DNA of 64,000 nt from Streptomyces sp. P9-A2. Lineage in GTDB: Bacteria; Actinomycetota; Actinomycetes; Streptomycetales; Streptomycetaceae. Of this stretch, positions 44,402 to 54,054 are shown one piece after another (the stretch's first letter is position 1; the number at the start of each line of letters is the position of its first letter). The stretch spans positions 7,440,001 to 7,504,000 of the forward strand of contig NZ_JAZIFX010000001.1 of assembly GCF_036634175.1 (NCBI RefSeq). Direction: 5' to 3'. A model generated the notes under the pieces. That model had not been told where the DNA came from. It saw only the letters and a list, made by a program, of their open reading frames with translations, and searched no databases. Position numbers and translations under genes: made by a program.

Positions 44402-46732
44402 TCAGATTCCCTGGCTGGTGGCCTTGGTCCGGCCCGAGCTCTCCCCGTCGCCGGACTTCCCGCGCCCGGAATCGCTACGGCCGCGACCACGGCCGCGACC
44501 ACGGCCGCGACCGCCGTCGCCGCCGTACGCGTCGAGTTCGATGGCGAGCGGCGAGGCGGTCAGGACCGACGAGTACGTGCCCACCAGCATGCCGATCAGC
44601 AGGGCGAGCGCGAAGTCGGTGAGCGAGTCACCGCCCAGCAGAGCCAGTGCGGCCAGGATGAACATCACACCGATACCGGTGTTGACCGTACGTGGCACCG
44701 TCTGCAGGATCGCCAGGTTGGTGGACTGGGCGAGGGGTGCCTTGCGGTCCTTCTGCCACAGTTCCCGGACGCGGTCGAACACCACGACGGAGTCGTTCAC
44801 CGAGTAACCGATCACGGTGAGCAGGGCGGCCAGGAACACCCCGTCGATCGGCTTGCCCAGCCACGCGAAGATGCCGGTGACGATCACCACGTCGTGGGCC
44901 AGGGTGGCGACCGCCGCCGTACCGAACATCCAGCGGAACCGGAAGGCGAGGTACACGAGCTGGGCGGCGAGGGCCAGGCCGAGCGCGATCAGCGCGTTGC
45001 GGCGCAGCTCGTCGCCGAGGCTCGGGCCGATCAGCTCGTCGCGGACCTTCTCCGCCCCGCCGCCGACCTTCTCGATGGTCTCGGCGACCTCGACCGCCTC
45101 GGCGTTGCTCAGTTCGTCGGTACGCACCGTCAGCCCGTTGTCCCCGGAGGACTGCACGACGGCCTGCGGGAAGCCGGCGTCGGCCAAGGCCTCACGAGCC
45201 CGGTCCGGCTCGACGCTGTTGGTGGTCGAGTACTCGATCAGCCGTCCGCCGGTGAACTCGACACCGTAGTTCAGCCCGCGCACCACGATGCCGGCGCCGG
45301 TGACGACGACTACGAGGAGGGACACCGCCAGCCAGCGGCGGGGGCGGCGCATGAGCTGCGGGTCGCGGCGGGTGAGATAGGCGCGGACCCGCCCGATGGA
45401 GGCCAGACCGGTCATCTTGGGACGGCGGTGCACCCAGTTGCGCTCCACGGCGAACTCGGCGAACACCCGCGTGATCACCAGTGCGCTGATCATGGAGGCG
45501 AGGACACCGATGGCCAGGGTGACGCCGAAGCCCTTCACCGGACCGGAGGCGAGCAGGAACAGCAGCCCCGCGGCAATGAGCGTGGTGACGTTGGAGTCGG
45601 CGATCGCGCTGAACGAACCCTTGAAGCCGGCGGTGAGCGCCGAGCGGCTGCTGGGCCGGTTGCGTTTGCCGTACTCCTCTCGCGCTCGTTCGAAGACCAG
45701 CACGTTGGCGTCGACGGCCATGCCGATCGCCAGGACGAAACCGGCCAGGCCCGGCAGGGTCAGGGTCGCGCCGAGGGCCGCGAGGGCGGCGTAGGAGATC
45801 ACCCCGTAGCAGGCCAGGGCAGCGGTGGCCAGGAAGCCCATCAGCCGGTAGACGACGATGATGAACAGCGCGGTGAGGGTGGTGCCGAGAGCGGCGGCCC
45901 AGGCGCTGGACTCGATGGCCTCGGCGCCCAGCGTCGGGCCCACGGTCCGCTGCTCGACCGTCTCGACCGGCACCGGGAGGGCACCGCCGCTGATGAGCAG
46001 GGCGAGTTCCTTGGAGTCGTCACTGGTGAAGGACCCGGTGATCTGGGTGGACCCGCCGGTGATACCGGCCCCGCAGGCCACGGACGGGTCGACCTGCGGC
46101 GACGAGATGATCTTGTCGTCCAGCACGATCGCGACCCGGCGCTTGGGATCACCCGCGGGGTTGCAGGCCGCCTCGCCGGTCAGCTTCGACCAGCCCTTGT
46201 CGTCCGCGAAGTCGACGCTGACCATCCAGCCGGCGCCGCTCTGCTGGTCGAAGGTGGCCTCGGCGCCCTTCACGTCCTGACCGGTGAGCGCGGCGGGGGC
46301 CAGGTGGAGCCGTTCCCCGGCCTCGTCGGCCAGGACGCGTTCGCCCTTCGGCAGCTTCTTGGCGGACTCGGGATCGGTACCGGGGGCGAGCACCGGGTGG
46401 ACGGTGAGCTGCGCGGTACGGCCCAGTACCTCGGCGGCCTGTCGCGGGTCCTGCACGCCGGGCAGTTCCACGATGATCCGGTTGTCCCCGGAGCGGACGA
46501 TGGAGGGCTCGGCGACACCGAGCGCGTCGATACGACCGCGCAGCACCTCGAGTGTGCGGTCCGTCGCCTCGCCGTCGGCCTCGAGGGTTTCGGTGGAACG
46601 GGTCTCCAGCACGATCTGGGTACCGCCGCGCAGGTCGAGTCCCAGGCGGACGGGGACCGTCGCGGCGATGTAGACGGACAGGGCGATCACGACAAGTGCG
46701 AACAACGCCCGGACACGGGCGGAACTTTTCAC
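44402..46732 (-). CDS. secDF: Fused protein-export protein SecDF
   Basis: A 776-residue protein combining SecD and SecF, which use the proton gradient to help Sec translocation. The SecD part has RLGLDLRGGTQIVLETRS and GRIDALGVAEPSIVRSGDNR, a periplasmic P1 domain, then IGMAVDANVLVFERAREEYG in TM4. The SecF part has LNYGVEFTGGRLIEYST and VIGYSVNDSVVVFDRVREL. The C-terminal tail holds a (GR)n run from CGCGGCCGTG-like tandem repeats. Separate secD and secF genes usually exist elsewhere in Streptomyces, so this is likely the second copy. Confidence 0.94.
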   Translation of the reverse strand: MKSSARVRALFALVVIALSVYIAATVPVRLGLDLRGGTQIVLETRSTETLEADGEATDRTLEVLRGRIDALGVAEPSIVRSGDNRIIVELPGVQDPRQAAEVLGRTAQLTVHPVLAPGTDPESAKKLPKGERVLADEAGERLHLAPAALTGQDVKGAEATFDQQSGAGWMVSVDFADDKGWSKLTGEAACNPAGDPKRRVAIVLDDKIISSPQVDPSVACGAGITGGSTQITGSFTSDDSKELALLISGGALPVPVETVEQRTVGPTLGAEAIESSAWAAALGTTLTALFIIVVYRLMGFLATAALACYGVISYAALAALGATLTLPGLAGFVLAIGMAVDANVLVFERAREEYGKRNRPSSRSALTAGFKGSFSAIADSNVTTLIAAGLLFLLASGPVKGFGVTLAIGVLASMISALVITRVFAEFAVERNWVHRRPKMTGLASIGRVRAYLTRRDPQLMRRPRRWLAVSLLVVVVTGAGIVVRGLNYGVEFTGGRLIEYSTTNSVEPDRAREALADAGFPQAVVQSSGDNGLTVRTDELSNAEAVEVAETIEKVGGGAEKVRDELIGPSLGDELRRNALIALGLALAAQLVYLAFRFRWMFGTAAVATLAHDVVIVTGIFAWLGKPIDGVFLAALLTVIGYSVNDSVVVFDRVRELWQKDRKAPLAQSTNLAILQTVPRTVNTGIGVMFILAALALLGGDSLTDFALALLIGMLVGTYSSVLTASPLAIELDAYGGDGGRGRGRGRGRGRSDSGRGKSGDGESSGRTKATSQGI

Positions 46733-46797
46733 GGATGACTCCAGCAGTCACGCCGCGGCCGGTCCGGGCCACGGCGGAGAGGAAAGAAACAAGACTC

Positions 46798-47241
46798 TCA
46801 TGTGCTGGAGGGGCCGGGAGGCCCCCGGCCGAGGTCCGACGGCATGTGGGCGGCGGCGGGCGGCGTGTGCCCGGCGGCCGGGGCGGGCCGGGCCGGCCGC
46901 GGAGGGATGCGGGGGGTGTGCGCGGGAGTGAAGAGCAGATGTCCCGCCGGTACCGTGCGCTCCCCGGCGTCACGCGGCGGCCTCAGGGGGACGATACGGG
47001 CGGTGCAGCCGTCGTCGGTGTGCGGACGGACGCCGGACGGCTCCGGCCCGTCGGACGCCGGGGCACCGGGCACCGCGGGCGCGTCGTGGGCGGGCGGCTG
47101 CGCCGCCCGGACGGCCCGGGGGTCGTCGGTGAGACCGAACCCCAGGGTCAGGAGAACGGCCGCCAGGGCGGCCAGAACCGCGACGGCGCGGAGCGGAGGG
47201 CGGGCGGTGCGGGAGACACGTCCCGGCAGGGCGGATTTCAA
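46798..47241 (-). CDS. Secreted or membrane-anchored hypothetical protein
   Basis: A 147-residue protein with TTG start (TTGA overlap with the response-regulator stop at 47238). Residues ~17-37 (RAVAVLAALAAVLLTLGFGL) form a signal peptide or membrane anchor; the rest is Pro/Ala/His-rich and probably disordered outside the cell. Tight coupling to the two-component genes suggests a role as accessory or output. No family recognised. Confidence 0.6.
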   Translation of the reverse strand: MKSALPGRVSRTARPPLRAVAVLAALAAVLLTLGFGLTDDPRAVRAAQPPAHDAPAVPGAPASDGPEPSGVRPHTDDGCTARIVPLRPPRDAGERTVPAGHLLFTPAHTPRIPPRPARPAPAAGHTPPAAAHMPSDLGRGPPGPSST

Positions 47242-47903
47242 GGCTCGACGAGCCCCGCGCGGATGGCGTAACGGGTCAGATCCAGGCGGTCCCGCAGCCC
47301 CAGCTTGCTCAGCAGGTTCTCGCGGTGCCGCTGCACCGTCTTGATACTGATGAAGAGCATCTCGGCGATCTCCTTCGACGAGTGTCCTTCGGCGACCAGC
47401 TTGAGCACCTCCTCCTCGCGCGGGGTCAGCAGTTGGGGCGCCTCCTCGCCGTGCTGGACCCGGTCGAGGTAGTTGCGGATCAGGGCGGTGACCGCCCCCG
47501 GGTACAGGAACGGCTCGTCCCGCATCGCGGCCCGGCAGGCGGCGACCAGATCGCGGTCGGCGACCGACTTCAGCACGTACCCGCCGGCCCCGGCCTTGAG
47601 GGCCTGGAACAGGTACTGCTCGTTGTCGTGCATCGTCAGCATCAGGATGCGCAGGCCCGGCTTCAGCGCGGACAGCTCACGGGCGGCCTGCAGACCGGTC
47701 ATCCGGGGCATGGCGATGTCCAGCACCGCCAGGTCGATCTCCTGGGCGCGGGCCATGGAGATCGCCTCCGCACCGTCACCGGCCTCGGCCACGACCTCGA
47801 GGTCCGGCTCCCGGTCGAGGATCAGCCGGACGCCGCGGCGCACCAGGGCGTGGTCGTCGGCGAGCAGGATGCGGATCGGGGTCGGTGGGGCCTGGTGGTT
47901 CAT
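47238..47903 (-). CDS. NarL-family response regulator
   Basis: A 221-residue regulator. Receiver: RILLADDHALVRRGVRLILD, LAVLDIAMPRMTG (phospho-Asp), ILMLTMHD and YVLKSVADRDL. LuxR HTH: LTPREEEVLKLVAEGHSSKE and KTVQRHRENLLSKLGLRDRL. Start overlaps the kinase stop (ATGA). It forms a two-component operon kinase-regulator-small secreted protein. Confidence 0.95.
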   Translation of the reverse strand: MNHQAPPTPIRILLADDHALVRRGVRLILDREPDLEVVAEAGDGAEAISMARAQEIDLAVLDIAMPRMTGLQAARELSALKPGLRILMLTMHDNEQYLFQALKAGAGGYVLKSVADRDLVAACRAAMRDEPFLYPGAVTALIRNYLDRVQHGEEAPQLLTPREEEVLKLVAEGHSSKEIAEMLFISIKTVQRHRENLLSKLGLRDRLDLTRYAIRAGLVEP

Positions 47904-48862
47904 GACTGCTTCCTGACGGCGGGCACGGCCAGCCGGATCCGGGTACCGGTCCGGGCGACGGGAGTAACGTCCAGTGTGGCCCCGATGAGCAGGGCCCGTT
48001 CACGCATACCGCGCAAGCCGGCCCCCTCATGTGCGGCGCCGATGCCACGGCCGTCGTCGGTCACCTCGAGGACGACACGCTCGTCGTCCCGGTACAGGCT
48101 CACCGTCGCGGAACGCGCCTCGGCATGCCGGGCGACATTGGTCAGACTCTCCTGCGCCACACGGTAGATCACCAACTCCGTGCCGTTGTCCAGGGTGGGC
48201 AGATCGGTGCCGAAACGGCGGTGCACCCGCAGCCCGGTGTGCGTGGCGAACTCGGTGGCGAGCGAGGTGACCGCACTGATCAGACCGAGATCGTCCAGCA
48301 CGCCGGGACGCAGCCGGCGCACCAGCCGGCGGACCTCGTCCAGACTCGCCCGGGTGATCTCCTGCACCTGATGGATATCGTCGCGCAGCGGAGCGGGTGC
48401 CTCGTCGGCGACCTGCTTCAGGGCCAGCAGAATGGCGGTCATGCTCTGCCCGACCTCGTCGTGGAGTTCGGCGGCGATGCGGCGCCGCTCCGCCTCCTGG
48501 GCGAGCAGGGCACGGGCGCTGCTCGCGGCGCGCTCCTTCTCCAGCCGCTCCAGCATGGCGTTGAACGTGCTGACCAGCTCGGCGACCTCCCCGACCCCGC
48601 GCACCGGAAGCCGCTGGCCGGGCCGCAGCAGGTCGACGGTGGCCATCAGCCGGGTCACCCGGTCCAGCGGGGCGAGCCCGACCCGCAACAGGGCCGCGTT
48701 GGCGACGAGCATCACACCCATGCCGCCCACGAGGATCACCGCCTCGGTCAGCAGCACCGGCACGGACACGGTCACCGGAGCCCACAGCAACAACGCCGTG
48801 GCCGCGCCCAGCACCACCGCGTTGAGTCCGAAGATCCGCCAGTACAGGGACACGGAGGTCAC
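47900..48862 (-). CDS. Sensor histidine kinase (HisKA_3 type)
   Basis: A 320-residue kinase from GTG 48862 (GAGGAAAGG upstream). Two helices lie at ~10-65 (IFGLNAVVLGAATALLLWAP, VLLTEAVILVGGMGVMLVAN) with almost no outer loop, then a HAMP linker (LDRVTRLMATVDLLRPGQRL). The dimerisation helix is RRRIAAELHDEVGQSMTAIL with the phospho-His. The ATPase boxes are YRVAQESLTNVARHAEA and VTDDGRGIGAAHEGAGLRGM. The short sensor suggests detection of membrane or intracellular signals. The DksA-like genes are divergent from it. Confidence 0.95.
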   Translation of the reverse strand: MTSVSLYWRIFGLNAVVLGAATALLLWAPVTVSVPVLLTEAVILVGGMGVMLVANAALLRVGLAPLDRVTRLMATVDLLRPGQRLPVRGVGEVAELVSTFNAMLERLEKERAASSARALLAQEAERRRIAAELHDEVGQSMTAILLALKQVADEAPAPLRDDIHQVQEITRASLDEVRRLVRRLRPGVLDDLGLISAVTSLATEFATHTGLRVHRRFGTDLPTLDNGTELVIYRVAQESLTNVARHAEARSATVSLYRDDERVVLEVTDDGRGIGAAHEGAGLRGMRERALLIGATLDVTPVARTGTRIRLAVPAVRKQS

Positions 48863-49136
48863 GCCTTTCCTCTTTCGTCTGCCTCTACTGTCGGATACCG
48901 CGACACTCGATGCGGCAGCGGCCCCTGATCCCGGCGAACAGCGAAACCGACAGAGTGCACGGGCCGACGATATTCGGTCGATGGGCTCCATGACCCATTT
49001 CCTCTCGTCCGACGGGCCCATACCGCCCGGGGTGGGTCCTCGAACCCGGTGGAGATGGGTACCGCGCCCGATGGGTTCCGGGCGGGGAAAGGGCGATGGT
49101 GATGGATCGACCACCCGTAACCCGAGGAGACTCTCC

Positions 49137-49463
49137 GTGTCGCTCGACCTGCCCCTCACCGAATCGCGCACCGACCACCCCGCCGTGGACCAGATCAGGC
49201 AGCGCCTCGAACACGCGCGCACCACACGGGTGGCACAACTCAAGGCCCTCGATGACACAGGGCAGAGCCCCGACGACCACCTGCTGGCCAACCAGCGGGA
49301 CTCCATCAAGCGCGTTCTCAAGGAGATCGAGGAGGCCTTCGCCCGCGTCGAGGACGGCAGCTACGGCACCTGCCTGGGCTGCTCCAAGCCCGTTCCGGCG
49401 GAGCGGCTGGAGATCCTTCCGCACACCCGGTACTGCGTCTCGTGCCAGAGCCGCGCGGCCTGA
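49137..49463 (+). CDS. DksA/TraR-type zinc-finger protein 1
   Basis: A 108-residue protein from GTG 49137 (GAGGAGA 6 bases upstream). A helical N-terminal half (QIRQRLEHARTTRVAQLKAL, SIKRVLKEIEEAFARVEDGS) leads to a four-Cys zinc finger (TCLGCSKPVPAERLEILPHT, then YCVSCQ). DksA-like proteins enter the RNA polymerase secondary channel to tune transcription. It is paired with a paralogue 64 bases downstream. Confidence 0.9.
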   Translation: MSLDLPLTESRTDHPAVDQIRQRLEHARTTRVAQLKALDDTGQSPDDHLLANQRDSIKRVLKEIEEAFARVEDGSYGTCLGCSKPVPAERLEILPHTRYCVSCQSRAA

Positions 49464-49526
49464 CCGCATCCGCTCCCGGCCCCGCCCCGTCCGTATTCCT
49501 CTCCCGCTCCGCCCAAGGGGGGTGCA

Positions 49527-49901
49527 GTGGTGACCCACCAGACGATCGACGAGCACGACGAGGTCCTCACATCCGAGGACCTCGCACTGTTGCGTGCGAA
49601 CCTGTGCGAACAACAACTGTTCCGCAGGGACCAGCTGCGCCAGTTCGCCGTCGACGCGGGGCCGCACCTGGGTGACCCGGGCGCACCGCCGGTCGCCGGC
49701 CAGCTCGAGGTCCAGGTCAGGCTCGCCGCGTCCGCCCGGATGGTGCTCGCCGACGTGGAGGCGGCGCTCACCCGCATGGACGCCGGGGACTACGGCGTCT
49801 GTCACCTGTGCCGCGGCCGGGTCGAACGCGACCGGCTGCTGATCGTCCCGCAGGCCCGCTACTGCGCCCGCTGCCAGCAGGTGCGGGAGGCCGCGCGATG
49901 A
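49527..49901 (+). CDS. DksA/TraR-type zinc-finger protein 2
   Basis: A 124-residue paralogue with the same layout: helical N terminus (DLALLRANLCEQQLFRRDQL, ARMVLADVEAALTRMDAGDY) and Cys4 finger (VCHLCRGRVERDRLLIVPQ, YCARCQ). GTG 49527 follows AAGGGGGG. Its stop overlaps the start of a small His/Arg-rich frame (ATGA). Confidence 0.88.
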   Translation: MVTHQTIDEHDEVLTSEDLALLRANLCEQQLFRRDQLRQFAVDAGPHLGDPGAPPVAGQLEVQVRLAASARMVLADVEAALTRMDAGDYGVCHLCRGRVERDRLLIVPQARYCARCQQVREAAR

Positions 49902-50011
49902 CCACGGCACACCACCGGCCACCGGACCGGCCGGAGCACGTGCGTACGAGACACGTGCGTACGAGACACGTGCGGGCGGATCACCTGCGTGCGAGGCACG
50001 TACACGGGTGA
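49898..50011 (+). CDS. Small His/Arg repeat peptide frame
   Basis: A 37-residue frame coupled to the DksA-like gene by ATGA. It encodes MTTAHHRPPDRPEHVRTRHV followed by more HVRTR-like five-residue repeats, because 15-bp DNA repeats keep the frame. A small basic peptide is possible, but so is a chance open frame over a regulatory repeat. Confidence 0.35.
   Translation: MTTAHHRPPDRPEHVRTRHVRTRHVRADHLRARHVHG
49937..50004 (+). repeat. 15-bp tandem repeats with CACGTG cores
   Basis: CACGTGCGTACGAGA occurs twice exactly (49937-49966), followed by three diverged units (CACGTGCGGGCGGAT, CACCTGCGTGCGAGG, CACGTACACGGG). CACGTG and CGTACG are both palindromic, so it could be a multi-site operator upstream of the membrane protein at 50250. 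Confidence 0.7.
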
Positions 50012-50249
50012 CCCGCCCGGCCCCCGTTCCTCCGCCCGCGCGCTGCAGCCACCGTCCCGGGCGCGCAGGCGGCGGCCGCCCCCCGCCGCGGACACCCGTC
50101 CCGCCGGACCGCTCCCGGTGGGACGCCCCGGTGCGCACCTCACCGGGGCGGTGCCGCGTGCGGAGGGCACCGTCACCGGCGCCCGGCGCATTCCGCCGGG
50201 TGCCGGTGACCCAGGCCCCGAGACCGACCCACCTCGAAGGAGTGACGAC

Positions 50250-50885
50250 GTGGCGGGCACCGTTCCTCCCGCGCAACCGCCCCCGGGGCCACGCCTCGGC
50301 CCGCTCCAGGGCCCTCGGCCGTGGCACCGGCGACTCAATCCCCTGCGCCGCCCCACCGACCGTTTCCAGGCCCGGATCGGCCTCGGGCTGCTGCTCGCGG
50401 TACTGGTCGTGGCGCCCGTGGCAGGCGTCGTCGTCGCGGAGCTCGCCCACCGCCACTACGCGGACGCGGCCCGCCACCAGACCCTGACCCGGCACGAGAC
50501 GAGCGCGACCCTCACCGAGGACGTCCCGCGCCATCCGGAGCCCGGATCCGACGAGGCGAAGCTCGCCCGTTACCCGGCCGAGGTCCGTTTCACCACCGCC
50601 GACGGGCGTACCGCCACCACCCGGGCCGAGGTCCCACCGGGCCTGTCGGCCGGCAGTCAGGTGCGTATCTGGGTCACCGCCGACGGCGAGGGGAGCGAGC
50701 CACCGCTGACGCGTGAACAGGTCCGCAGCCGCAGCATGGGCTGCGCCCTCCTCGCCGCCGTGGGCACCGTCCTCACCGGCGCCGCCGCCCACGCCGTGAC
50801 CTGCCATGTCGTGCGTCGCCGCAACCTCGCCGCCTGGGAGAGGGCCTGGGCCGAGACGGCCCCCCGCTGGACGGCATCCGGATGA
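50250..50885 (+). CDS. Rv1733c-type membrane protein
   Basis: A 211-residue protein from GTG 50250 (AAGGAG 7 bases upstream). After a Pro-rich N terminus it has RLNPLRRPTDRFQARIGLGL, a first helix (LLLAVLVVAPVAGVVVAELA), an outer domain of ~90 residues and a second helix (MGCALLAAVGTVLTGAAAHA). This two-helix layout with NPLRRPTDR is typical of the actinobacterial Rv1733c family, often linked to dormancy or redox stress. Function unknown. Confidence 0.83.
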   Translation: MAGTVPPAQPPPGPRLGPLQGPRPWHRRLNPLRRPTDRFQARIGLGLLLAVLVVAPVAGVVVAELAHRHYADAARHQTLTRHETSATLTEDVPRHPEPGSDEAKLARYPAEVRFTTADGRTATTRAEVPPGLSAGSQVRIWVTADGEGSEPPLTREQVRSRSMGCALLAAVGTVLTGAAAHAVTCHVVRRRNLAAWERAWAETAPRWTASG

Positions 50886-50943
50886 ACCGTCGCGCGGTCG
50901 GCGGGGAACTCGCGCAGCCCCGTACGCGCGCCCGGCCCCGGTG

Positions 50944-51915
50944 TCATCTGTGCTCGGCGGTGAGGGTCTTGACCCGGCGGAGCGTGAGGACGGTCTCCGC
51001 CGTGTGGACGCCGGGCAGCGCGCCGATCCCCTCGCTGAGGAACGTGTAGAGCTCCTCGGTGCTGCGGCACAGAGCCGAGATGACGAGGTTCGTCCGCCCC
51101 GTGACGGCGGCGGCGAACCGCACCGCCGAATGGCCGGCCACCCCCGCGCCCGCTTCGGCGAGGGCGTGTGGGGCGACCGTCAGCCAGATCAGCGCCTCGA
51201 CGCCCTGCCCGAGGGGCTCGTGGTCGTACTCGACGGCGAGGTGGAGCACCCCCGTGCCCCGCAGCCGTCCCAGACGCTTCTTCACCGCCGTCTCGGACAG
51301 CCCCGTCACCGACTGCAGCTCGGTCAGCGGGGCGCGGCCGTCGCGGTGCAGCGTCTTCAGCATGACCTGATCGGTGGTGTCGAGAACGACCGGCGACACC
51401 GAGGGACCCGGGGCGGGCGTCCGCAGGGCCGCCTCCTCCTCCGGACCGAGCGCGCTGATCTTGCGCAGCCAGCGCAGGGAGTTGCCGTAGTAGGACCGCA
51501 GGATGCAGTGCGCGCCGACCGAGGTGACATGCGGGATGCGCTGGAGCCGCTCGAGAAGGAGATCGTCCCGTTCCTGGCTGCTGCGCGGGCTGATGGCACA
51601 GACGACCTCGGTGCCACCGGCGGCCAGGTCGACGTAGTGGGTGTCGGGCCGTCCGGCGATGGTGCCGGCCAGCTGCGACGCGGTGTTCCGGCTGCAGCCG
51701 ATCCGGACGATCCAGCCGTCCCTGCCCAGGCGGCTGTCGTCGGTCATGCCGGTGACCCGCAGGTTCATGGTGGTGCGCAGCCGTCTGAAGCGGCGCGCGA
51801 CGGTCTGGTCGGACACCCCGAGCACCTGGGCGATACGGCTGAAGGAGGCCCGTCCGTCGAGTTCGAGGGCCTGCAGCAGCTTGAGGTCGAGGGAGTCGAG
51901 GGACGAGGGGGTCAC
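50944..51915 (-). CDS. Double-domain Lrp/AsnC family regulator
   Basis: A 323-residue protein with two Lrp units. Unit one: LDLKLLQALELDGRASFSRI, GVSDQTVARRFRRLRTTMNL. Unit two: TTDQVMLKTLHRDGRAPLTE and LSETAVKKRLGRLRGTGVLH, each followed by an alpha/beta ligand domain. Duplicated Lrp proteins are common in actinobacteria. GTG 51915 starts just before the first HTH. It may control the MFS gene behind it, which is transcribed in the same direction. Confidence 0.88.
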   Translation of the reverse strand: MTPSSLDSLDLKLLQALELDGRASFSRIAQVLGVSDQTVARRFRRLRTTMNLRVTGMTDDSRLGRDGWIVRIGCSRNTASQLAGTIAGRPDTHYVDLAAGGTEVVCAISPRSSQERDDLLLERLQRIPHVTSVGAHCILRSYYGNSLRWLRKISALGPEEEAALRTPAPGPSVSPVVLDTTDQVMLKTLHRDGRAPLTELQSVTGLSETAVKKRLGRLRGTGVLHLAVEYDHEPLGQGVEALIWLTVAPHALAEAGAGVAGHSAVRFAAAVTGRTNLVISALCRSTEELYTFLSEGIGALPGVHTAETVLTLRRVKTLTAEHR

Positions 51916-52076
51916 TGGTCTGCTGGTCTCTCCTGAGTGAGGCCGGGGGAGGGGCGGGCAGCCATCGTAGGACCGCGCCCGCCCCGGGACACGATGCCCC
52001 GGCCTTCCGGCCTTCGCTCCGTACCCGGTTCCGCGTCGTGAGAGTGCGGAACCGGGTACGGATGCGGGCGGGGGCG

Positions 52077-53810
52077 TCATCGCCCGGGGGAGCCGCCCGT
52101 GTTCCGGCCGGAGGACGAATCCACGGCCTCCGGCTGTTCTGCGGGCCGGCCCGACGTACCGTTCGCCCCCACGGCGACAGTGGCGCTGCCGGACGTTTTG
52201 CCCGTGTCCGCCGGAGCGGACGCGCTGCCCGCGCTCGCGGTGGCGGACGTGCCGTCCGAACCGCCCGCGCCCACCGTGACGGACGCCCCCGTCCGCTGCC
52301 GCAGCAGGACGGCCGCGGCCAGGGCGGCGAGGACCAGCAGGACCGCGGAGACGGTCAGGCACAGGCGCAGGCCCTCCAGGAACGCCTCGGAGACGGCACC
52401 CATCGCCCGGCCGGTGTCCGCGCCGAGTTCCATGCCGGCGACGGCGCCCAGTCCTCCGGCCCCGACCGTGTCGGCGATCGACTGTGCCGTGCCGCCGTGC
52501 AGACCCGCGTCGGCGAGGTGGGCGGGCAGCGTGTCGGCCGCCTTCGTCGCCAGCAGGGTGCCGAGCACGGCGGGCCCCAGCGCGCCGCCGAGCTGCCGGA
52601 AGGCGTTGTTGCCCGCGGCGGCCATGCCGGCCTGACGGCCGGGCACCGCGGAGACCGCGGTGCTGGTGATGCACGGGAAGGCGATACCGAGGCCCAGGCC
52701 GAGCAGGGCCAGTCGCCAGGCCAGCGACCCGAACGAGGTGGTGACGCCGAGCGTCGTCAGGGACAGCAGGGCGGCCGCGCTGATCAGCATGCCGGTTGTG
52801 ATGATCACCCGGGGCGACACCCGCCGCATCACCGGTCCGATCACCATGCCCATGATCATCGAGACGACGTTGACCAGCACCAGGCGCACCGCGGACTGCC
52901 AGGTGTCCAGCTGCTGCACCATGCCCAGATAGAGGCTCAGAACGAAGAAGAAGCCGATCAGCCCGAGGAAGCTGATCATCACGACCAGCGTGGAGCCCGT
53001 GAAGGCCGGGCTGCGGAACAGGGACAGGTCCAGCATCGGCGACTCGCCGCGCCGCTCCACCACGACGAACAGCGTGCCGCTCACCACGGCCACCACCAGC
53101 GCGACGACGGTCTGCGGAGCGGCGAACGAATCGGCGCCGCCCTCGATGACCCCGTACACCAGGGCCGTCATGGCCACCGCGGCGGTGACCTGGCCGGGCC
53201 AGTCCAGCTTGCGCCGGGAGGTGGCCCGGGCGCCGGGCAGCAGCCGCGCGGCCACCGCCATGGTCGCCAGGGACACCGGCAGCGGCAGCAGGAAGACCCA
53301 CCGCCATGAGGCGTGCTCGACGATCACACCCGCGATCAACGGGCCGACCACCATGGCCGCCATCATGCAGGTCGTCCACCAGCCGATGTACTTGCCGCGC
53401 TCACGGTGGTCCGGAACGACCTGGCTGATCAGTGCCAGCGTCACCGGCAGCAGCGCCGCGGCTCCCGCACCGGCCAGCGCCTGGCCGGCCCACAGCATGC
53501 CGATCGACTGGGTGCTCAGGGACACCGCCGCGCCCGCCGCGCTGAGCGCCATGCCCACCTGGTAGACCTTCTTGCGGCCGTGCACGTCGCCGAACACGCC
53601 CGCGGTGAGGATCAGCGCGGCCACCGGCAGCACGTAGGCGTCGGAGACCCACGACAGTTCCGCGGTCGTGGCGCCCAGCGCCCGCTGGATCACCGGCAGG
53701 CTCACCGCGACGGTCGTCACCGGCAGATAGGCGACGAAGACGCCGGCACACGCCAACGCGATCACGGCCGCCCTACGGCCGTCTCCGGCCGCCTTTCGAG
53801 AAGCGTTCAA
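52077..53810 (-). CDS. MFS transporter, DHA2 (14-TM) drug-exporter type
   Basis: A 577-residue permease. SWVSDAYVLPVAALILTAGV and GDVHGRKKVYQVGM form the loop-2 motif; GAGAAALLPVTLALISQVVP and HRERGKYIGWWTT follow, with ~14 helices. The C-terminal ~75 residues are Ser/Thr/Gly-rich low complexity (GSDGTSATASAGSASAPADT). The TTG start at 53810 lacks a clear ribosome site; a start a few codons inside is possible. It is divergent from the TetR gene, suggesting TetR control. Confidence 0.88.
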   Translation of the reverse strand: MNASRKAAGDGRRAAVIALACAGVFVAYLPVTTVAVSLPVIQRALGATTAELSWVSDAYVLPVAALILTAGVFGDVHGRKKVYQVGMALSAAGAAVSLSTQSIGMLWAGQALAGAGAAALLPVTLALISQVVPDHRERGKYIGWWTTCMMAAMVVGPLIAGVIVEHASWRWVFLLPLPVSLATMAVAARLLPGARATSRRKLDWPGQVTAAVAMTALVYGVIEGGADSFAAPQTVVALVVAVVSGTLFVVVERRGESPMLDLSLFRSPAFTGSTLVVMISFLGLIGFFFVLSLYLGMVQQLDTWQSAVRLVLVNVVSMIMGMVIGPVMRRVSPRVIITTGMLISAAALLSLTTLGVTTSFGSLAWRLALLGLGLGIAFPCITSTAVSAVPGRQAGMAAAGNNAFRQLGGALGPAVLGTLLATKAADTLPAHLADAGLHGGTAQSIADTVGAGGLGAVAGMELGADTGRAMGAVSEAFLEGLRLCLTVSAVLLVLAALAAAVLLRQRTGASVTVGAGGSDGTSATASAGSASAPADTGKTSGSATVAVGANGTSGRPAEQPEAVDSSSGRNTGGSPGR

Positions 53811-54054
53811 GGAAATACTCCCGTGCGGTGCCCGGCACCGCGGATATCGAATGAATCGGCTCCACTGTGGAGGGCGAGGACCGCCGCAGGCCAGCCGGAG
53901 GCCGGACCGTGGGGGAATCCGACATCGGGAGGGCGGAATCCCGGGATCTCGTACGCGGTCGCGGGGGCGCCCCGCCCGGCGCGTTCGGTTTCAAGGACCG
54001 GTACGGGACGCCGAGGAGCGCCGTGAGCCCCCGCCGCGGAGCCGGATATATTTT

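Noticed and set aside
44462..44515. Tandem CGCGGCCGTG-like repeats as a CRISPR or satellite
   Set aside because: They lie inside the secDF coding tail, keep frame and encode a (GR)n run, so they are coding low complexity.
44894..46738. Plus-strand 614-codon frame opposite secDF
   Set aside because: Shadow of secDF codons; no motif or ribosome site.
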